From positions 930,001 to 994,000 of the forward strand of contig NC_018011.1 in the NCBI RefSeq assembly GCF_000265365.1: a DNA stretch of 64,000 nucleotides. The letters are read 5' to 3'. The first letter of the stretch is position 1; every line of letters begins with the position of its first letter. This stretch comes from Alistipes finegoldii DSM 17242. Its GTDB lineage: Bacteria; Bacteroidota; Bacteroidia; Bacteroidales; Rikenellaceae. The notes beneath the pieces were generated by a model that worked only from the letters and a program-made list of their open reading frames with translations, did not search any database and was not told where the DNA came from. Shown here one piece after another: positions 32,783 to 42,069 of this stretch. The position numbers and the translations under genes are program-made.

Positions 32783-33739
32783 TCAGCGGATCGTCACCAC
32801 ATTGGTCTCCTCATCCTTCTCGAAGGAAAAATCGGCGGCGTACTGCAAGATGTGGAGGGCATTCTCGATGCCGTCGTTCACACGAATCTTACCGCTGATT
32901 TTTCCGATGTCGGGAATCGAATTCCGCGCGATGACGATCTTGACGTCGAACACCTGCTCGAACTTGGCCATCAGTTCATCGAACGGAAGTCCGCTGATGC
33001 GCACCAGACCTTCGGTCCAGCAGAGCGCCTCCGGATCCCTGATCGTCTCGACGAACAGACGGCCGTTCGAAAGATTCACAATATCATCGGGTTTCATAAC
33101 GATCTCCTGCCTGCGCGGATCGAGCAGGTTGGTAACTTTGATCCGGCCCTGCAGCAATGCCGCCGAAAACCGGTCGTAGGTCTCGTCCGCTATTACGTTG
33201 AATTTCGTTCCGAGCACGTTGATCTTGGTCGCAAAGGTCTCGACCTCGAAGGGGCATTCGGCGTCGTGACGCACGTCGAACAGCGCCTCGCCCGAAAGTT
33301 TCACGCTGCGGAGATTCTTTTTGAATACGACCGGATATTCGATCCGGGCGCCCGAATTCAGCCAGACGCGGGAACCGTCGGGCAGGGTGATTTCGATGCG
33401 CTGGCCGTTGGGAACGTGCACCGCAGTCAGCCGGTCGGAAATGGCTTCGTACGTACGCTGGTGGGCGACATACCCGCCCGCAAAGACGAGCAGCAGCACG
33501 GCGGCCGCACGCATGGCAAAGATCCACACCTTGCGCCACGGAATGACTATTCCGCGCGGCCGGAGCGCTCCGCCCCTCGCGTCGTTTCCGTACAACTCCA
33601 TCCCCTCGAATACGAAGCGGACGATGTCCAGTTCCTTCTGGTTGGCAACCGGATCGGCTTCCAGCCACTCCGCGACCTGCAAGTCCTCCTGCGGCGTGGT
33701 ATCGCCTTTAAGATACCTGTATAAAATTTCCTGATTCAC
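32783..33739 (-). CDS. FecR-family anti-sigma factor, PUL2
   Basis: This 318-residue inner-membrane anti-sigma factor has a cytoplasmic segment (1-70), a transmembrane helix (about 73-90, AMRAAAVLLLVFAGGYVAH), a periplasmic FecR domain (about 108-215, VPNGQRIEITLPDGSRVWLN) and a C-terminal DUF4974 domain (about 245-318). It is encoded next to susC as in PUL1. Its sigma factor is on the other strand, 520 bases away, so here the pair is divergent instead of co-transcribed. Confidence 0.92.
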   Translation of the reverse strand: MNQEILYRYLKGDTTPQEDLQVAEWLEADPVANQKELDIVRFVFEGMELYGNDARGGALRPRGIVIPWRKVWIFAMRAAAVLLLVFAGGYVAHQRTYEAISDRLTAVHVPNGQRIEITLPDGSRVWLNSGARIEYPVVFKKNLRSVKLSGEALFDVRHDAECPFEVETFATKINVLGTKFNVIADETYDRFSAALLQGRIKVTNLLDPRRQEIVMKPDDIVNLSNGRLFVETIRDPEALCWTEGLVRISGLPFDELMAKFEQVFDVKIVIARNSIPDIGKISGKIRVNDGIENALHILQYAADFSFEKDEETNVVTIR

Positions 33740-34259
33740 GTTATTTTCTGTTTCCGTCTCTATAGTATAAAACAGTCGGGCGCGACGACTTTACAGGCAT
33801 TTTTGCGATTTTTCAACAAATAAATTTATTTATTAAATTCGGTAAAATATTTATTAAATCATATCACTGAAAATCAACCGGATAGCCACAACGAACAAAT
33901 CCCGTCCGCTGACTCTCCGGAAAGAAATTATTCCGGACACATCCGCCGCGGCATTCCGCAAAAAATCCGCACCGGAATCGGCATTCCCGAAAAATTGCCT
34001 ATATTTGCAGACACAATATCACACGAGTCCGGCTCCGCAGCCGGAGGTCCGGACTCCGGGTTTCATACAGGCTGTAACGAAAAAGGCGCCCCGCCGGCAC
34101 CTTTCATGATTTATTGCAGGAACTCGAAATGAAACCGACAGACCCGACACCCCCTCCGCGACAAAGTGCATCACTCATCAGACGAATATGACCATCGCGC
34201 GATAGTTGCGCTTTTTCCGAAAAATGCTAACTTTGACCTCAACCTACCCGGCATAAAAG
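33740..34259. promoter_or_regulatory. Divergent regulatory region between PUL2 anti-sigma and sigma genes
   Basis: This 520-bp non-coding region has a very AT-rich stretch (about 33800-33870) near fecR and a GC-richer half near the sigma gene. On the plus strand there is a lone TATATTTG box at 34000-34007 without a good -33, and a full promoter at 34206-34235. No exact -7 box was seen on the minus strand for fecR. No open frame in it looks like a gene. Confidence 0.6.
34206..34235 (+). promoter_or_regulatory. Promoter of the PUL2 sigma gene
   Basis: TTG at 34206-34208, a 19-base spacer and TAACTTTG at 34228-34235 match the housekeeping consensus. It predicts a short leader of about 18 bases before the ATG at 34260. 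The sigma gene therefore appears to be transcribed by the vegetative polymerase. Confidence 0.72.
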
Positions 34260-34844
34260 ATGGATAGACAAACACCCGTACTGACTTCGGACGAATTCGG
34301 AAAGTTCTTTTCCGAATACAAAAACCGTTTTGTCAGCATCGCATACGGGTACGTACACGATACGGATATCGCGAAGGATATCGTAACGGACAGTTTCATG
34401 TATCTTTGGGAACACCGGGAGCAGGTGAATATGGCCGAAAACATCAAGGGATACATCTACTTTTGCGTGAGGACCCGATGCGCCAACCACATCAAAGAGC
34501 AGGAGGTGCTCCGCAGGGCCAAAAACGAGATCACCAAAGACGCCTACTGGAAGCTGCAATCCAGCCTGAACTCCCTGAGCAGCGACGAGCTTTCCAAAAA
34601 ACTCTTCCAGTCGGAAATCATCGAACTGTTCAGCCGGGAACTCGCCAAAATGCCGGAGCTGACACGGGCCGTCTATCAGGCCAGCCGTCAGGAGGGACTC
34701 ACCTATCAGCAGATAGCCGAACGATACAACATCTCGACCCGACAGGTGGCATCCGAGATGCAGCGGGCCTATGCGCAGCTCCGCGTTCCCCTGAAAGACT
34801 ATCTGCCCGTAATCGGACTCCTGTTCGCCATGCTCTCGAAATAG
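34260..34844 (+). CDS. ECF RNA polymerase sigma factor, PUL2
   Basis: This 194-residue ECF sigma factor has region 2 at about 18-90 (FVSIAYGYVHDTDIAKDIV, DSFMYLWEHRE) and region 4 at about 125-180 (MPELTRAVYQASRQEGLTYQ, helix-turn-helix YNISTRQVASEMQRAYAQL). It ends DYLPVIGLLFAMLSK, close to the tail of the PUL1 factor. It is on the plus strand, divergent from its predicted anti-sigma partner FecR (32783-33739). The intervening 520 bases carry its own consensus promoter. Confidence 0.91.
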   Translation: MDRQTPVLTSDEFGKFFSEYKNRFVSIAYGYVHDTDIAKDIVTDSFMYLWEHREQVNMAENIKGYIYFCVRTRCANHIKEQEVLRRAKNEITKDAYWKLQSSLNSLSSDELSKKLFQSEIIELFSRELAKMPELTRAVYQASRQEGLTYQQIAERYNISTRQVASEMQRAYAQLRVPLKDYLPVIGLLFAMLSK

Positions 34845-34975
34845 CCGGAGCGCATCCGAATTTCAGGGCAGCCTTCGCCGGGCAGGCAGTCCGGGCGGCG
34901 TATTCGGGCAGACTGTCAGGGCGGCGATCCGGACTGCCCGCATGAAAATTCCCCGACGCCACCCCATGAAACGGC

Positions 34976-35001
34976 AAAAAAAGGAGACCCGACGAGTCTC
35001 C
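34976..35001 (-). terminator. Rho-independent terminator of asd
   Basis: The stem GGAGAC/GTCTCC (34983-34988, 34996-35001) is followed on the minus strand by seven T. It starts 28 bases after the asd stop. Confidence 0.82.
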
Positions 35002-35029
35002 CTTTCAATCAGCTGCCGCTGCGACGCGC

Positions 35030-36022
35030 TCAGATCAGCGTTTCGAGAATCTGCACGGCATTGAGCGCCGCGCCCTTCTTGATCTGGTCGCTGACGCACC
35101 AGAACGTCAGGCCGTTTTCGCAGGTCAGGTCGCGGCGGATGCGGCCCACGTAGACGGGGTCCTTGCCCGCGATGAAGAGCGGCATCGGATAGACTTTGTC
35201 CGCAGGCTGGTCCATCAGCACGACGCCCTTTGCCTTGGCAAAGGCCTCACGGGCCTCGGCGACCGACACGGGACGCTCCGTTTCGAGCCAGATGCTCTCC
35301 GAATGGGCGCGCATCACCGGCACACGCACGCAGGTCGCCGACACGGCGATATCCGAGTGCATGATCTTGCGCGTCTCGTGGAACATCTTCATCTCCTCCT
35401 TCGTATAGTCGTTGTCCGTAAAGACGTCGATATGGGGAATCACGTTGTAAGCCAACTGAAAGGCGAATTTATTGACGGTCGGCTCCTTGCCCGCGCCCAG
35501 CTCGGCGTACTGCTCCACCAGTTCGTCCATCGCCGCGGCTCCGGCGCCGCTGGCGGACTGGTAGGTCGAGACATGCACGCGGCGGATGTGCGACACCTGC
35601 TCGATCGCCTTCAGCGCCACGACCATCTGGATCGTCGTGCAGTTGGGGTTGGCGATAATGCGACGCGGAGCGTTCTTCGCATCTTCGGGATTGACCTCCG
35701 GCACCACCAGCGGCACCTCGGCGTCCATGCGGAAGGCGCTCGAATTGTCGATCATGACCGCGCCGTGTCTGGTGATCGTCTCCGCGAATTCGCGCGAAGT
35801 TCCGGCTCCGGCCGAAGTGAGGGCGAAATCCACCCCCTTGAAGTCGTCGTTATGCTGCAACAGTTTGACAGTTATATCCTTTCCGCGGAATTTATAGACA
35901 CGGCCCGCGCTGCGCTGCGAACCGAACAGCAGCAATTCGCCGATCGGCAGGTCGCGCTGCTCCAAAATCCTCAGAAATTCTTGGCCCACAGCACCGCTGG
36001 CGCCCACAATCGCAATCTTCAT
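35030..36022 (-). CDS. asd: Aspartate-semialdehyde dehydrogenase
   Basis: This NADP-dependent enzyme makes aspartate semialdehyde for lysine/diaminopimelate, threonine and methionine synthesis. The 330-residue protein has the Rossmann start MKIAIVGASGAVGQEFLRIL, the catalytic Cys128 in NPNCTTIQM and the active-site His240 in MRAHSESIW. It has its own consensus promoter and terminator. Aspartokinase (43601-44854) and dapD (47259-48086) lie within 12 kb, but not in the same operon. Confidence 0.95.
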   Translation of the reverse strand: MKIAIVGASGAVGQEFLRILEQRDLPIGELLLFGSQRSAGRVYKFRGKDITVKLLQHNDDFKGVDFALTSAGAGTSREFAETITRHGAVMIDNSSAFRMDAEVPLVVPEVNPEDAKNAPRRIIANPNCTTIQMVVALKAIEQVSHIRRVHVSTYQSASGAGAAAMDELVEQYAELGAGKEPTVNKFAFQLAYNVIPHIDVFTDNDYTKEEMKMFHETRKIMHSDIAVSATCVRVPVMRAHSESIWLETERPVSVAEAREAFAKAKGVVLMDQPADKVYPMPLFIAGKDPVYVGRIRRDLTCENGLTFWCVSDQIKKGAALNAVQILETLI

Positions 36023-36086
36023 CTCGATAAAGTTAAAAAATGATCATCGTTTCCGCTCGGACGGACCGTACACGGAAGCTTCGGGA

Positions 36087-36117
36087 CAAATATAGCGATT
36101 TCGGCGCGAACGACAAA
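36087..36117 (-). promoter_or_regulatory. Promoter of asd
   Basis: The minus strand shows TTTG (36117-36114), a 19-base spacer and TATATTTG (36094-36087), an exact consensus. The -33 element lies inside the T-run of the terminator of the upstream gene (36115-36144). Confidence 0.78.
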
Positions 36118-36144
36118 AAAATCGGCCGGCACAGCGGCCGGCCG
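36115..36144 (-). terminator. Rho-independent terminator of the class A PBP gene
   Basis: CGGCCGGC (36123-36130) pairs with GCCGGCCG (36137-36144) across a 6-nt loop and is followed on the minus strand by A then a run of T. It starts 8 bases after the stop codon at 36152. Confidence 0.83.
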
Positions 36145-36151
36145 ACTCTGT

Positions 36152-38557
36152 TCAGTCGAAGAAATTGTCGTCGTCCGCATCCGGGACACGCCCCTCAGGA
36201 TCGGTCTCCTCGTCGCAGTCGTAGCGCGGCATCATCGCCGGGCGGATAAACTGGTCGTTGCGGCTCAGGCCGAGACGGCCGTCGTCGTAGACCCGTTTCA
36301 TGAAGTCGCCCACGATCGGCAACGCCATCACGCTGCCCTCGCCGCCCGATACGAAATGCACCGACTGATCCTCGCCGCCGACCCATGCGCCCGCCACGAG
36401 TTTCGGGGCCACGCACATGAACCATGCGTCGCGGTTCTTGTTCGAGGTGCCGGTCTTGCCGCCGATCTCCACGCCCGAAAAGCCGTAATCGCGGTTCAGG
36501 CGGCCGGCCGTACCCGACGTCACCACGCCCTGCAGCATCGTCAGCATCGTATAGGCCGTGCGCTCGCTGACGGCGTCCTGCGACTGGGGTATGAAGTTGG
36601 CGATCACGTTGCCCTGCCGGTCCTCGATGCGCGTCACGAAAATGGCGTCGTTATGCACGCCCTCGTTAGCGAAGGTCGAGAAGGCGCTCACCAGCTCGAA
36701 AACGTTCGATTCCGACGAGCCGAGCGCCAGCGCCGGCACGGGGTCGATATAGCTGCGGATACCCATGTTGTGAATGAAGTCGGCGACCGCCGCAGGCTGT
36801 TTGGCCTGCTTCATGATCCACGCCGAATAGTTGTTGCGGCTGCGGGCAAGACCCCAGCTCAGGGGGTGCATCACGCCGTCGTACTCGACCTTGCCCGCCT
36901 CCTTGGGCGACCACGCCGTGCCGTTGGCCGTCTCGATCGTAACGGGCAGGTTGGGCACCATCGTGCAGGGCGTCAGCCCCAGATGGTCGATGGCGAAGGT
37001 GTAGACGAAGGGTTTGATCGTCGAACCGATCTGACGTTTGCCCTGCTTGGCCATGTCGTATTTGAAGTAGCGGAAATTGGGTCCGCCGACGTACGCCTTG
37101 ACATATCCCGTACGGGGATCGAGCGCCACGAACGACGCCCGCATGATACGCTTGTGGTGCAGGATCGAGTCGCGCGGAGTCATCAGCGTATCGCGTTCGC
37201 CCTTGTAGGTGAAGACCTTCATCGAGCAGGGTTTGTCGAACGAAGCGTTGATCTCCTTCTCGCTCGCGCCGGCGTTCCTCATCTCGCGGTAGCGGTCCGA
37301 ATAGCGGACGGCGTGACGCATGATGCGCTCGCGCTCCGCCTTGTCGGCGTCGATAAAGAGCGTCTTGGTGCGCCGGTACTGGGCGTCCATGCGGGGCTGG
37401 ATGACCGATTCCATCTGTTTCTGGACGGCCTGCTCGGCATAGGTCTGCATCGTCGAATTGATCGTGGTATAGATCTTCAGGCCGTCGCGGTAGATGTTGT
37501 AGGGCGTGCCGTCGGCCTTGCGGTTCTTGCGGCACCAGCCGTAGAGCGGATTCTCCTCGTACTCCTTCACCGCCTGATCGTAGTCCCACTCGTTGTAGAA
37601 CTGATTGCGTTTGGGACGTTCGGCGTTCATCACAAGACGCAGCATCTCGCGGAAGTAGGTCGCCGTACCTTCGTTGTGCGACACGGGACGGTAATTGAGG
37701 ACGATGGGAAGCGCGCTGAGCGAATCGCGCTGCTTGCGCGTAATGGCCCCGGCGTCCTCCATGCGCGAAATGACGAGGTTGCGGCGCGCGAGGGCGTTGT
37801 CGTAATTCCGCACCGGCGAATAACGCGACGGGGCATTCACCACGCCCACCAGCACGGCGGCCTCCTGCACGTTCAGCTCGTGAGGCTCCTTGTTGAAGAA
37901 GGTAAGGGCCGCGGACTTGATGCCGTAGGCGTTGGAGCCGTACTCCACCGTATTGAGGTACATGGCGGCGATCTCCTCCTTGGTATAGTTGTATTCGAGC
38001 TTGAGGGCCGTGATCCACTCCTTGAGCTTCGACGTGACGAGCTTGGCGTTGCGGACCAGCCGCCCGCGGTTGCGCACCGTGTCGCGCGGAAAGAGGTTCT
38101 TGGCCAGCTGCTGCGTGATGGTCGAGCCGCCGCCCTGCGAGGTGTTCTGCAACAGCACGGTCTTCACTGCCACACGGGCCAGCGAGGGGATGTCGATGCC
38201 CGAATGGGTTCTGAAACGGGCGTCCTCGGTGGCGATCAGCGCCGCGACGATCGGCGGCACCTCGTGTCCTCCGAGCCGGATATGGAGCGTCGAATCGTCC
38301 GGGAAAAGATCGGCGTACTGAACGTAGGAACGGTTCTGCACGAAGAAGGTGCCGATGACCTTGCCGTCCTCGGAATAGATCTCCGTGGCAAGGTTGCTGC
38401 GGGGATTCTCCAGCTCCTCGAACGAAGGCATGCGGCCGAACAGCCCGAAGGCGGTCAGCAGCAGCATGAAGAAGAGCAGAGCGAACGGCGCGAAGGCCAG
38501 ACACCAGATCCATTTTATCGTTTTCGGACTCACGTCCGTCTTTTTCTTCTTTGGCAT
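36152..38557 (-). CDS. mrcA: Class A penicillin-binding protein (PBP1A type)
   Basis: This bifunctional peptidoglycan glycosyltransferase/transpeptidase is 801 residues. It has a short cytoplasmic tail (MPKKKKTDVSPK), one transmembrane anchor (about 14-38) and a GT51 domain (about 65-250) with the catalytic Glu in IATEDARFRTHSGID and the GGGSTITQQLAKNLF motif. The transpeptidase domain (about 430-740) has GSTIKPF (SxxK), SRNN (SxN) and GGKTGTS (KTG). The start at 38557 replaces a longer frame to 38704 that crosses the neighbouring gene's 3' end. Confidence 0.94.
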   Translation of the reverse strand: MPKKKKTDVSPKTIKWIWCLAFAPFALLFFMLLLTAFGLFGRMPSFEELENPRSNLATEIYSEDGKVIGTFFVQNRSYVQYADLFPDDSTLHIRLGGHEVPPIVAALIATEDARFRTHSGIDIPSLARVAVKTVLLQNTSQGGGSTITQQLAKNLFPRDTVRNRGRLVRNAKLVTSKLKEWITALKLEYNYTKEEIAAMYLNTVEYGSNAYGIKSAALTFFNKEPHELNVQEAAVLVGVVNAPSRYSPVRNYDNALARRNLVISRMEDAGAITRKQRDSLSALPIVLNYRPVSHNEGTATYFREMLRLVMNAERPKRNQFYNEWDYDQAVKEYEENPLYGWCRKNRKADGTPYNIYRDGLKIYTTINSTMQTYAEQAVQKQMESVIQPRMDAQYRRTKTLFIDADKAERERIMRHAVRYSDRYREMRNAGASEKEINASFDKPCSMKVFTYKGERDTLMTPRDSILHHKRIMRASFVALDPRTGYVKAYVGGPNFRYFKYDMAKQGKRQIGSTIKPFVYTFAIDHLGLTPCTMVPNLPVTIETANGTAWSPKEAGKVEYDGVMHPLSWGLARSRNNYSAWIMKQAKQPAAVADFIHNMGIRSYIDPVPALALGSSESNVFELVSAFSTFANEGVHNDAIFVTRIEDRQGNVIANFIPQSQDAVSERTAYTMLTMLQGVVTSGTAGRLNRDYGFSGVEIGGKTGTSNKNRDAWFMCVAPKLVAGAWVGGEDQSVHFVSGGEGSVMALPIVGDFMKRVYDDGRLGLSRNDQFIRPAMMPRYDCDEETDPEGRVPDADDDNFFD

Positions 38558-38597
38558 AGGACTTAATTTTGCGCTAAAGATACGAAATTTATTGCAA

Positions 38598-41570
38598 TCA
38601 GAACGGAAGACCCACGGCGGCGGCCCACCACACGCCGCCGTTTGCGGGATGATAGACCGACAGCTTGAAGGTCGAAGTCGCCGATGCGGGCTGGCGGAAC
38701 GCATTGATATCGAATACGATGTCGCCGCCCACGGACCAGATACGCCGCCACTTCATCCCTCCGCGGCCCACGTCGCGGAACTGGGCGTAATCGCCGCCGA
38801 CGTTGAGCCGGATGCGCTTGAAATAGAGCACCGATCCGATGCCCCCTTCGGGATACCACACCGGCAGCTGGTAGTCGGCCGAGACGGCCGTATAGTTGTT
38901 CGAAATAATATCCGACGAGGTATATCCGCGCGGAATAAGGCGCGTCGAGCGATAGCTCAGCGGCGCGTATCCCGACGGGAACTTGTAACCGCCGATCGAG
39001 GTCTGGTAAGTAGCGGCGACCTTCAGCGAGTTGTGGGCCGCGAATCCGGGCAGGTATGCCTGTCCGTAAAACGAAATCAGGTCGCTGAAATGGGTGTTGG
39101 CCGGGTTGAAGGTATAGGCGGTGCTCAGCATATAGCCCCAGCGCGGCGCGAAGTCGCGGTGCGCCATGCGCACCTGATCCGAGTACCCCAGTCCGAACGA
39201 GAGCTTGTGCAGTCCCTTGCGGAAACCGATGCGCTGGATATTGGAGATCTGTCCGGCGTTCCATTCGATTTTACCCAGATTGGCTACCATGCCGTTGGAG
39301 TAGTTCCAGCCGGAGGTGACGGAGAGCTGGCGCGTGTGATAGCCCCGCTGGAAATAGAGCGGAAGCGTGGCGGAGAGTCCCACGGAGTAGTACTTGTCGG
39401 GGCTGGGACGCTGCTGGTACTCGTATTTTCCCGTCTGCTCGTCGTACTGTCCCACCGAATAGAAAACCTGATTGCCGCCGTACGAAGCGTCGAGGTCGAG
39501 ACGGACGCCCAGCCCGAAATAGCGCACGCCCAGATTGAAAATCGCCCCTTCGTTGCGGTTCCAGCCGTACGAAGCGAAGGCTTCGGTATTCGACAGCAGA
39601 TTCTGCGAAAGCAGGGTGACGCCCAGATTGAGGTTGATATTGTGTTCGTCCACGGCCTCGAAGGGATTGAAGGCCACGGGGGTCCAGCTATGGACATTCA
39701 CCAGATTGGGCACCTTGCGGTATCGCTTCGCGCGGTACACCCCCTCCTGACGCAGCGAATCGACTGCCGAGAAACGCACCGTATCGAGGTTCACGACGTC
39801 CCACCGCTTGCGGTCGGGATTCACGACGTTGAGCGGCAGTTTCGAAGGCGCGACCGGGATCAGCGCGTCGGCATCGGCGTCCTGCGCCGCCACATGGTAA
39901 CCGCGCCTGTCGTAGGCGGTCAGCAGCACCCGTTCCCGCCCCTCGCCGTCGCGCCACGGCACCGGCATGAACGATCCGTAAGCCGACGTCGTGATGCGGT
40001 ATTCGCGGCGGGTCTTCAGGTCGAAACAGTGGGCTTCGTCCCGGCCCGAAGCGATCGAGCCGAAATAGAGCCTGCCGCCGCCCGCGCGGAGGTTGCTCAG
40101 CGTAATGTAGGCGCCTTCGGTAACGGGATGCACGCCGTCGCCGTCGATGCGGCCGAACCACATGCCCGAATCGTCGGTGACGATAACGTAATAGCCCCGC
40201 GTGGCATCGTCCCACGCCAGTCCGTGAATCTCGGACCGGTCGGGCGTCGCAAAGCGTTTCTCCGCGCCCTCCTTTCCCTGCACGACGACCGTATAGCGGC
40301 CGTCGGGATTGTATTCGACCCACGCGACGGCATCCTCCGACGGCGTGGGATAGAGCGCGTTGCGGCGTCCGACGACCATCCGGGGCGTACCGTCGGCGAG
40401 GTCCATGTAGCACAACTGCGAATTGACCCGCTGTTCGAAGAGTTTCGAACGGCGATATTCGGTCCACCACACGCGGCCGCCGGCCATGGCGGGGCGCGTC
40501 GAAACCGCCCCCGTATAGCAGATCACCTCCTCTTCGCCCGTGCGGGTGTCGAGCCGCACGAAACGCGACGGCCGGTCGTAGTCGGTCTTGAGCGCCAGCG
40601 CCGACGCGGCGTCGAGCGGCAGGGGCCACTGGTAGGTCGTGTAATTGCCGGCGGGCATCGGCGTCAGCGGCTCGGCGCTGTCTTCGACCTGCGGCAGCGA
40701 CTCCCAGTGCCGCTCCAGCACGTCGAACGTCTCGCGGAAAAGCCGGCTGACATTGGTGTCGTAATATTTTTCGAGCGCGACGCGCGTCGTGGCCAGCACA
40801 TAGGGGTTACGCGAGCCGTAGCGCGCCACCTTGTCCCAGACCACCTCGCCGTAGCGATCGTAGGCGTAGGAACAGATCTGATAGCCCAGCTCGTAATGGT
40901 CGGGAATGTAGTCGCGGTAGGAGCCGCAGAACCATTTGTCGATGTTGCGGCGGTCGCGCGTGTCCTTCCGGTCGCGGCCTACGCGGCCCATGGCGCGGTA
41001 ACCCAGCGAGAACGAGGGCTGAAGTCCCCGGCCGAACGACGACATGGCCGTTTCGGACATCACGGCGTCGCCCTCCATGGCCCAGATCGGCATGCAGAGC
41101 AGGCCGATGGTCGAACCCTGCTGCCCCAGAATATAGCTCAGGGCGCGGATAACGCCCCGGTCAAGGTTGTTGTACTGCACGGCATGGCGGTACTCGTGGG
41201 CCACGAGCTGTTTGTACCACGGCATCGAATAGCCGTCGATCGCGGGCGAGGTGAGGAACTCCACACGTTTCGGGAGGTACATCACCAGTCCGTTCGACTG
41301 GAAATTTTCGGGGTGCATGACGAAGGGAATACGCATCGGACCGTGACGGAATCCGAACGCAATGTCGGGCCGGACGGTACGGATGTAGAACAGCGTACGC
41401 CGCGCCACGGCCGAAACCGTATCGGGATAGATCATCCGCACGTCGGGCGTACGGATCGTGCTCCATTTCAGCCCCGCGGGGTCCGACCCCCACGTATAGT
41501 ACTGGGCCGAAGCCTCGTGCGCGAAACCGAGGGCGCACAACAAGAGGAGGATATGCAGCAGCCGCTTCAC
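38598..41570 (-). CDS. Outer-membrane protein with HExxH peptidase-like domain, beta-propeller and beta-barrel
   Basis: I do not recognise a named family for the whole 990-residue chain. It has a signal peptide (1-22, ending EASAQ), then a gluzincin-like domain with HEYRH (near residue 130) and a downstream WAMEGDA that could give the third zinc ligand, as in peptidase MA-type folds. Repeated WD/TolB-like propeller blades follow (about 320-580), then an aromatic-rich beta-barrel-like C-terminus (about 630-990) ending AAVGLPF. The start codon is GTG directly after the stop of the SUI1-family gene, so the two are coupled. Peptidase activity is inferred only. Confidence 0.78.
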   Translation of the reverse strand: MKRLLHILLLLCALGFAHEASAQYYTWGSDPAGLKWSTIRTPDVRMIYPDTVSAVARRTLFYIRTVRPDIAFGFRHGPMRIPFVMHPENFQSNGLVMYLPKRVEFLTSPAIDGYSMPWYKQLVAHEYRHAVQYNNLDRGVIRALSYILGQQGSTIGLLCMPIWAMEGDAVMSETAMSSFGRGLQPSFSLGYRAMGRVGRDRKDTRDRRNIDKWFCGSYRDYIPDHYELGYQICSYAYDRYGEVVWDKVARYGSRNPYVLATTRVALEKYYDTNVSRLFRETFDVLERHWESLPQVEDSAEPLTPMPAGNYTTYQWPLPLDAASALALKTDYDRPSRFVRLDTRTGEEEVICYTGAVSTRPAMAGGRVWWTEYRRSKLFEQRVNSQLCYMDLADGTPRMVVGRRNALYPTPSEDAVAWVEYNPDGRYTVVVQGKEGAEKRFATPDRSEIHGLAWDDATRGYYVIVTDDSGMWFGRIDGDGVHPVTEGAYITLSNLRAGGGRLYFGSIASGRDEAHCFDLKTRREYRITTSAYGSFMPVPWRDGEGRERVLLTAYDRRGYHVAAQDADADALIPVAPSKLPLNVVNPDRKRWDVVNLDTVRFSAVDSLRQEGVYRAKRYRKVPNLVNVHSWTPVAFNPFEAVDEHNINLNLGVTLLSQNLLSNTEAFASYGWNRNEGAIFNLGVRYFGLGVRLDLDASYGGNQVFYSVGQYDEQTGKYEYQQRPSPDKYYSVGLSATLPLYFQRGYHTRQLSVTSGWNYSNGMVANLGKIEWNAGQISNIQRIGFRKGLHKLSFGLGYSDQVRMAHRDFAPRWGYMLSTAYTFNPANTHFSDLISFYGQAYLPGFAAHNSLKVAATYQTSIGGYKFPSGYAPLSYRSTRLIPRGYTSSDIISNNYTAVSADYQLPVWYPEGGIGSVLYFKRIRLNVGGDYAQFRDVGRGGMKWRRIWSVGGDIVFDINAFRQPASATSTFKLSVYHPANGGVWWAAAVGLPF

Positions 41571-41918
41571 CTACGAACCGGCTTTTTTGCAGCGGTAGCC
41601 GCTCTTGGTGAGTATCTCGACCACACGGTCGCGATGGTCGCCCTGAATGATGATCTCCCCCTCCTTGGCCGCGCCGCCGACGCCGCATTTGGTTTTCAGC
41701 AGACGCGCCAGTTCCTGCAAATCCGCATCCCGCCCCACGAAGCCTTTGACCAGCGTCACCACCTTGCCCGCGCGCTGCTTGCGGTCGAGCCACACGCGCA
41801 GCTCCTGCCGCGCCGGGGGAAGCGTCTCCGCCTCCGGTGTTTCGGTCGTTTCATAGTTGAAGTCGGGATTGGTCGAATAGACCATTCCGAGCCTCGCTTT
41901 CCAATCGTTGTCCGCCAT
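41571..41918 (-). CDS. yciH: SUI1/YciH-family translation factor homolog
   Basis: This 115-residue protein starts MADNDWKARLGMVYSTNP. Its C-terminal SUI1 domain (about 40-112) includes GKVVTLVKGFVG, KTKCGVGGAAKEGEIIIQGD and the end ILTKSGYRCKKAGS. Bacterial YciH proteins are thought to act at translation initiation under stress. An upstream ATG at 41942 is less likely. It is the first gene of a two-gene operon with the outer-membrane protein. A TATTTTTG box lies 53 bases upstream. Confidence 0.9.
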   Translation of the reverse strand: MADNDWKARLGMVYSTNPDFNYETTETPEAETLPPARQELRVWLDRKQRAGKVVTLVKGFVGRDADLQELARLLKTKCGVGGAAKEGEIIIQGDHRDRVVEILTKSGYRCKKAGS

Positions 41919-41970
41919 ATTGTTCGAAATAGTAGAGATCAAACGTCCTTTCGGAACCTCTTATTTTGTG

Positions 41971-41978
41971 CAAAAATA
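41971..41978 (-). promoter_or_regulatory. -7 box upstream of yciH
   Basis: The minus strand reads TATTTTTG, matching TAnnTTTG, 53 bases before the ATG at 41918. No TTG occurs at the expected -33 position. Confidence 0.45.
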
Positions 41979-42069
41979 ATAAAATATTACGGTTGTGCAC
42001 GCCCGACGGCCGAGATCGGCGAAAAAGAGCGCATTCCGCCCTCAAACGGCGGCGCACGCCCACACGTAG

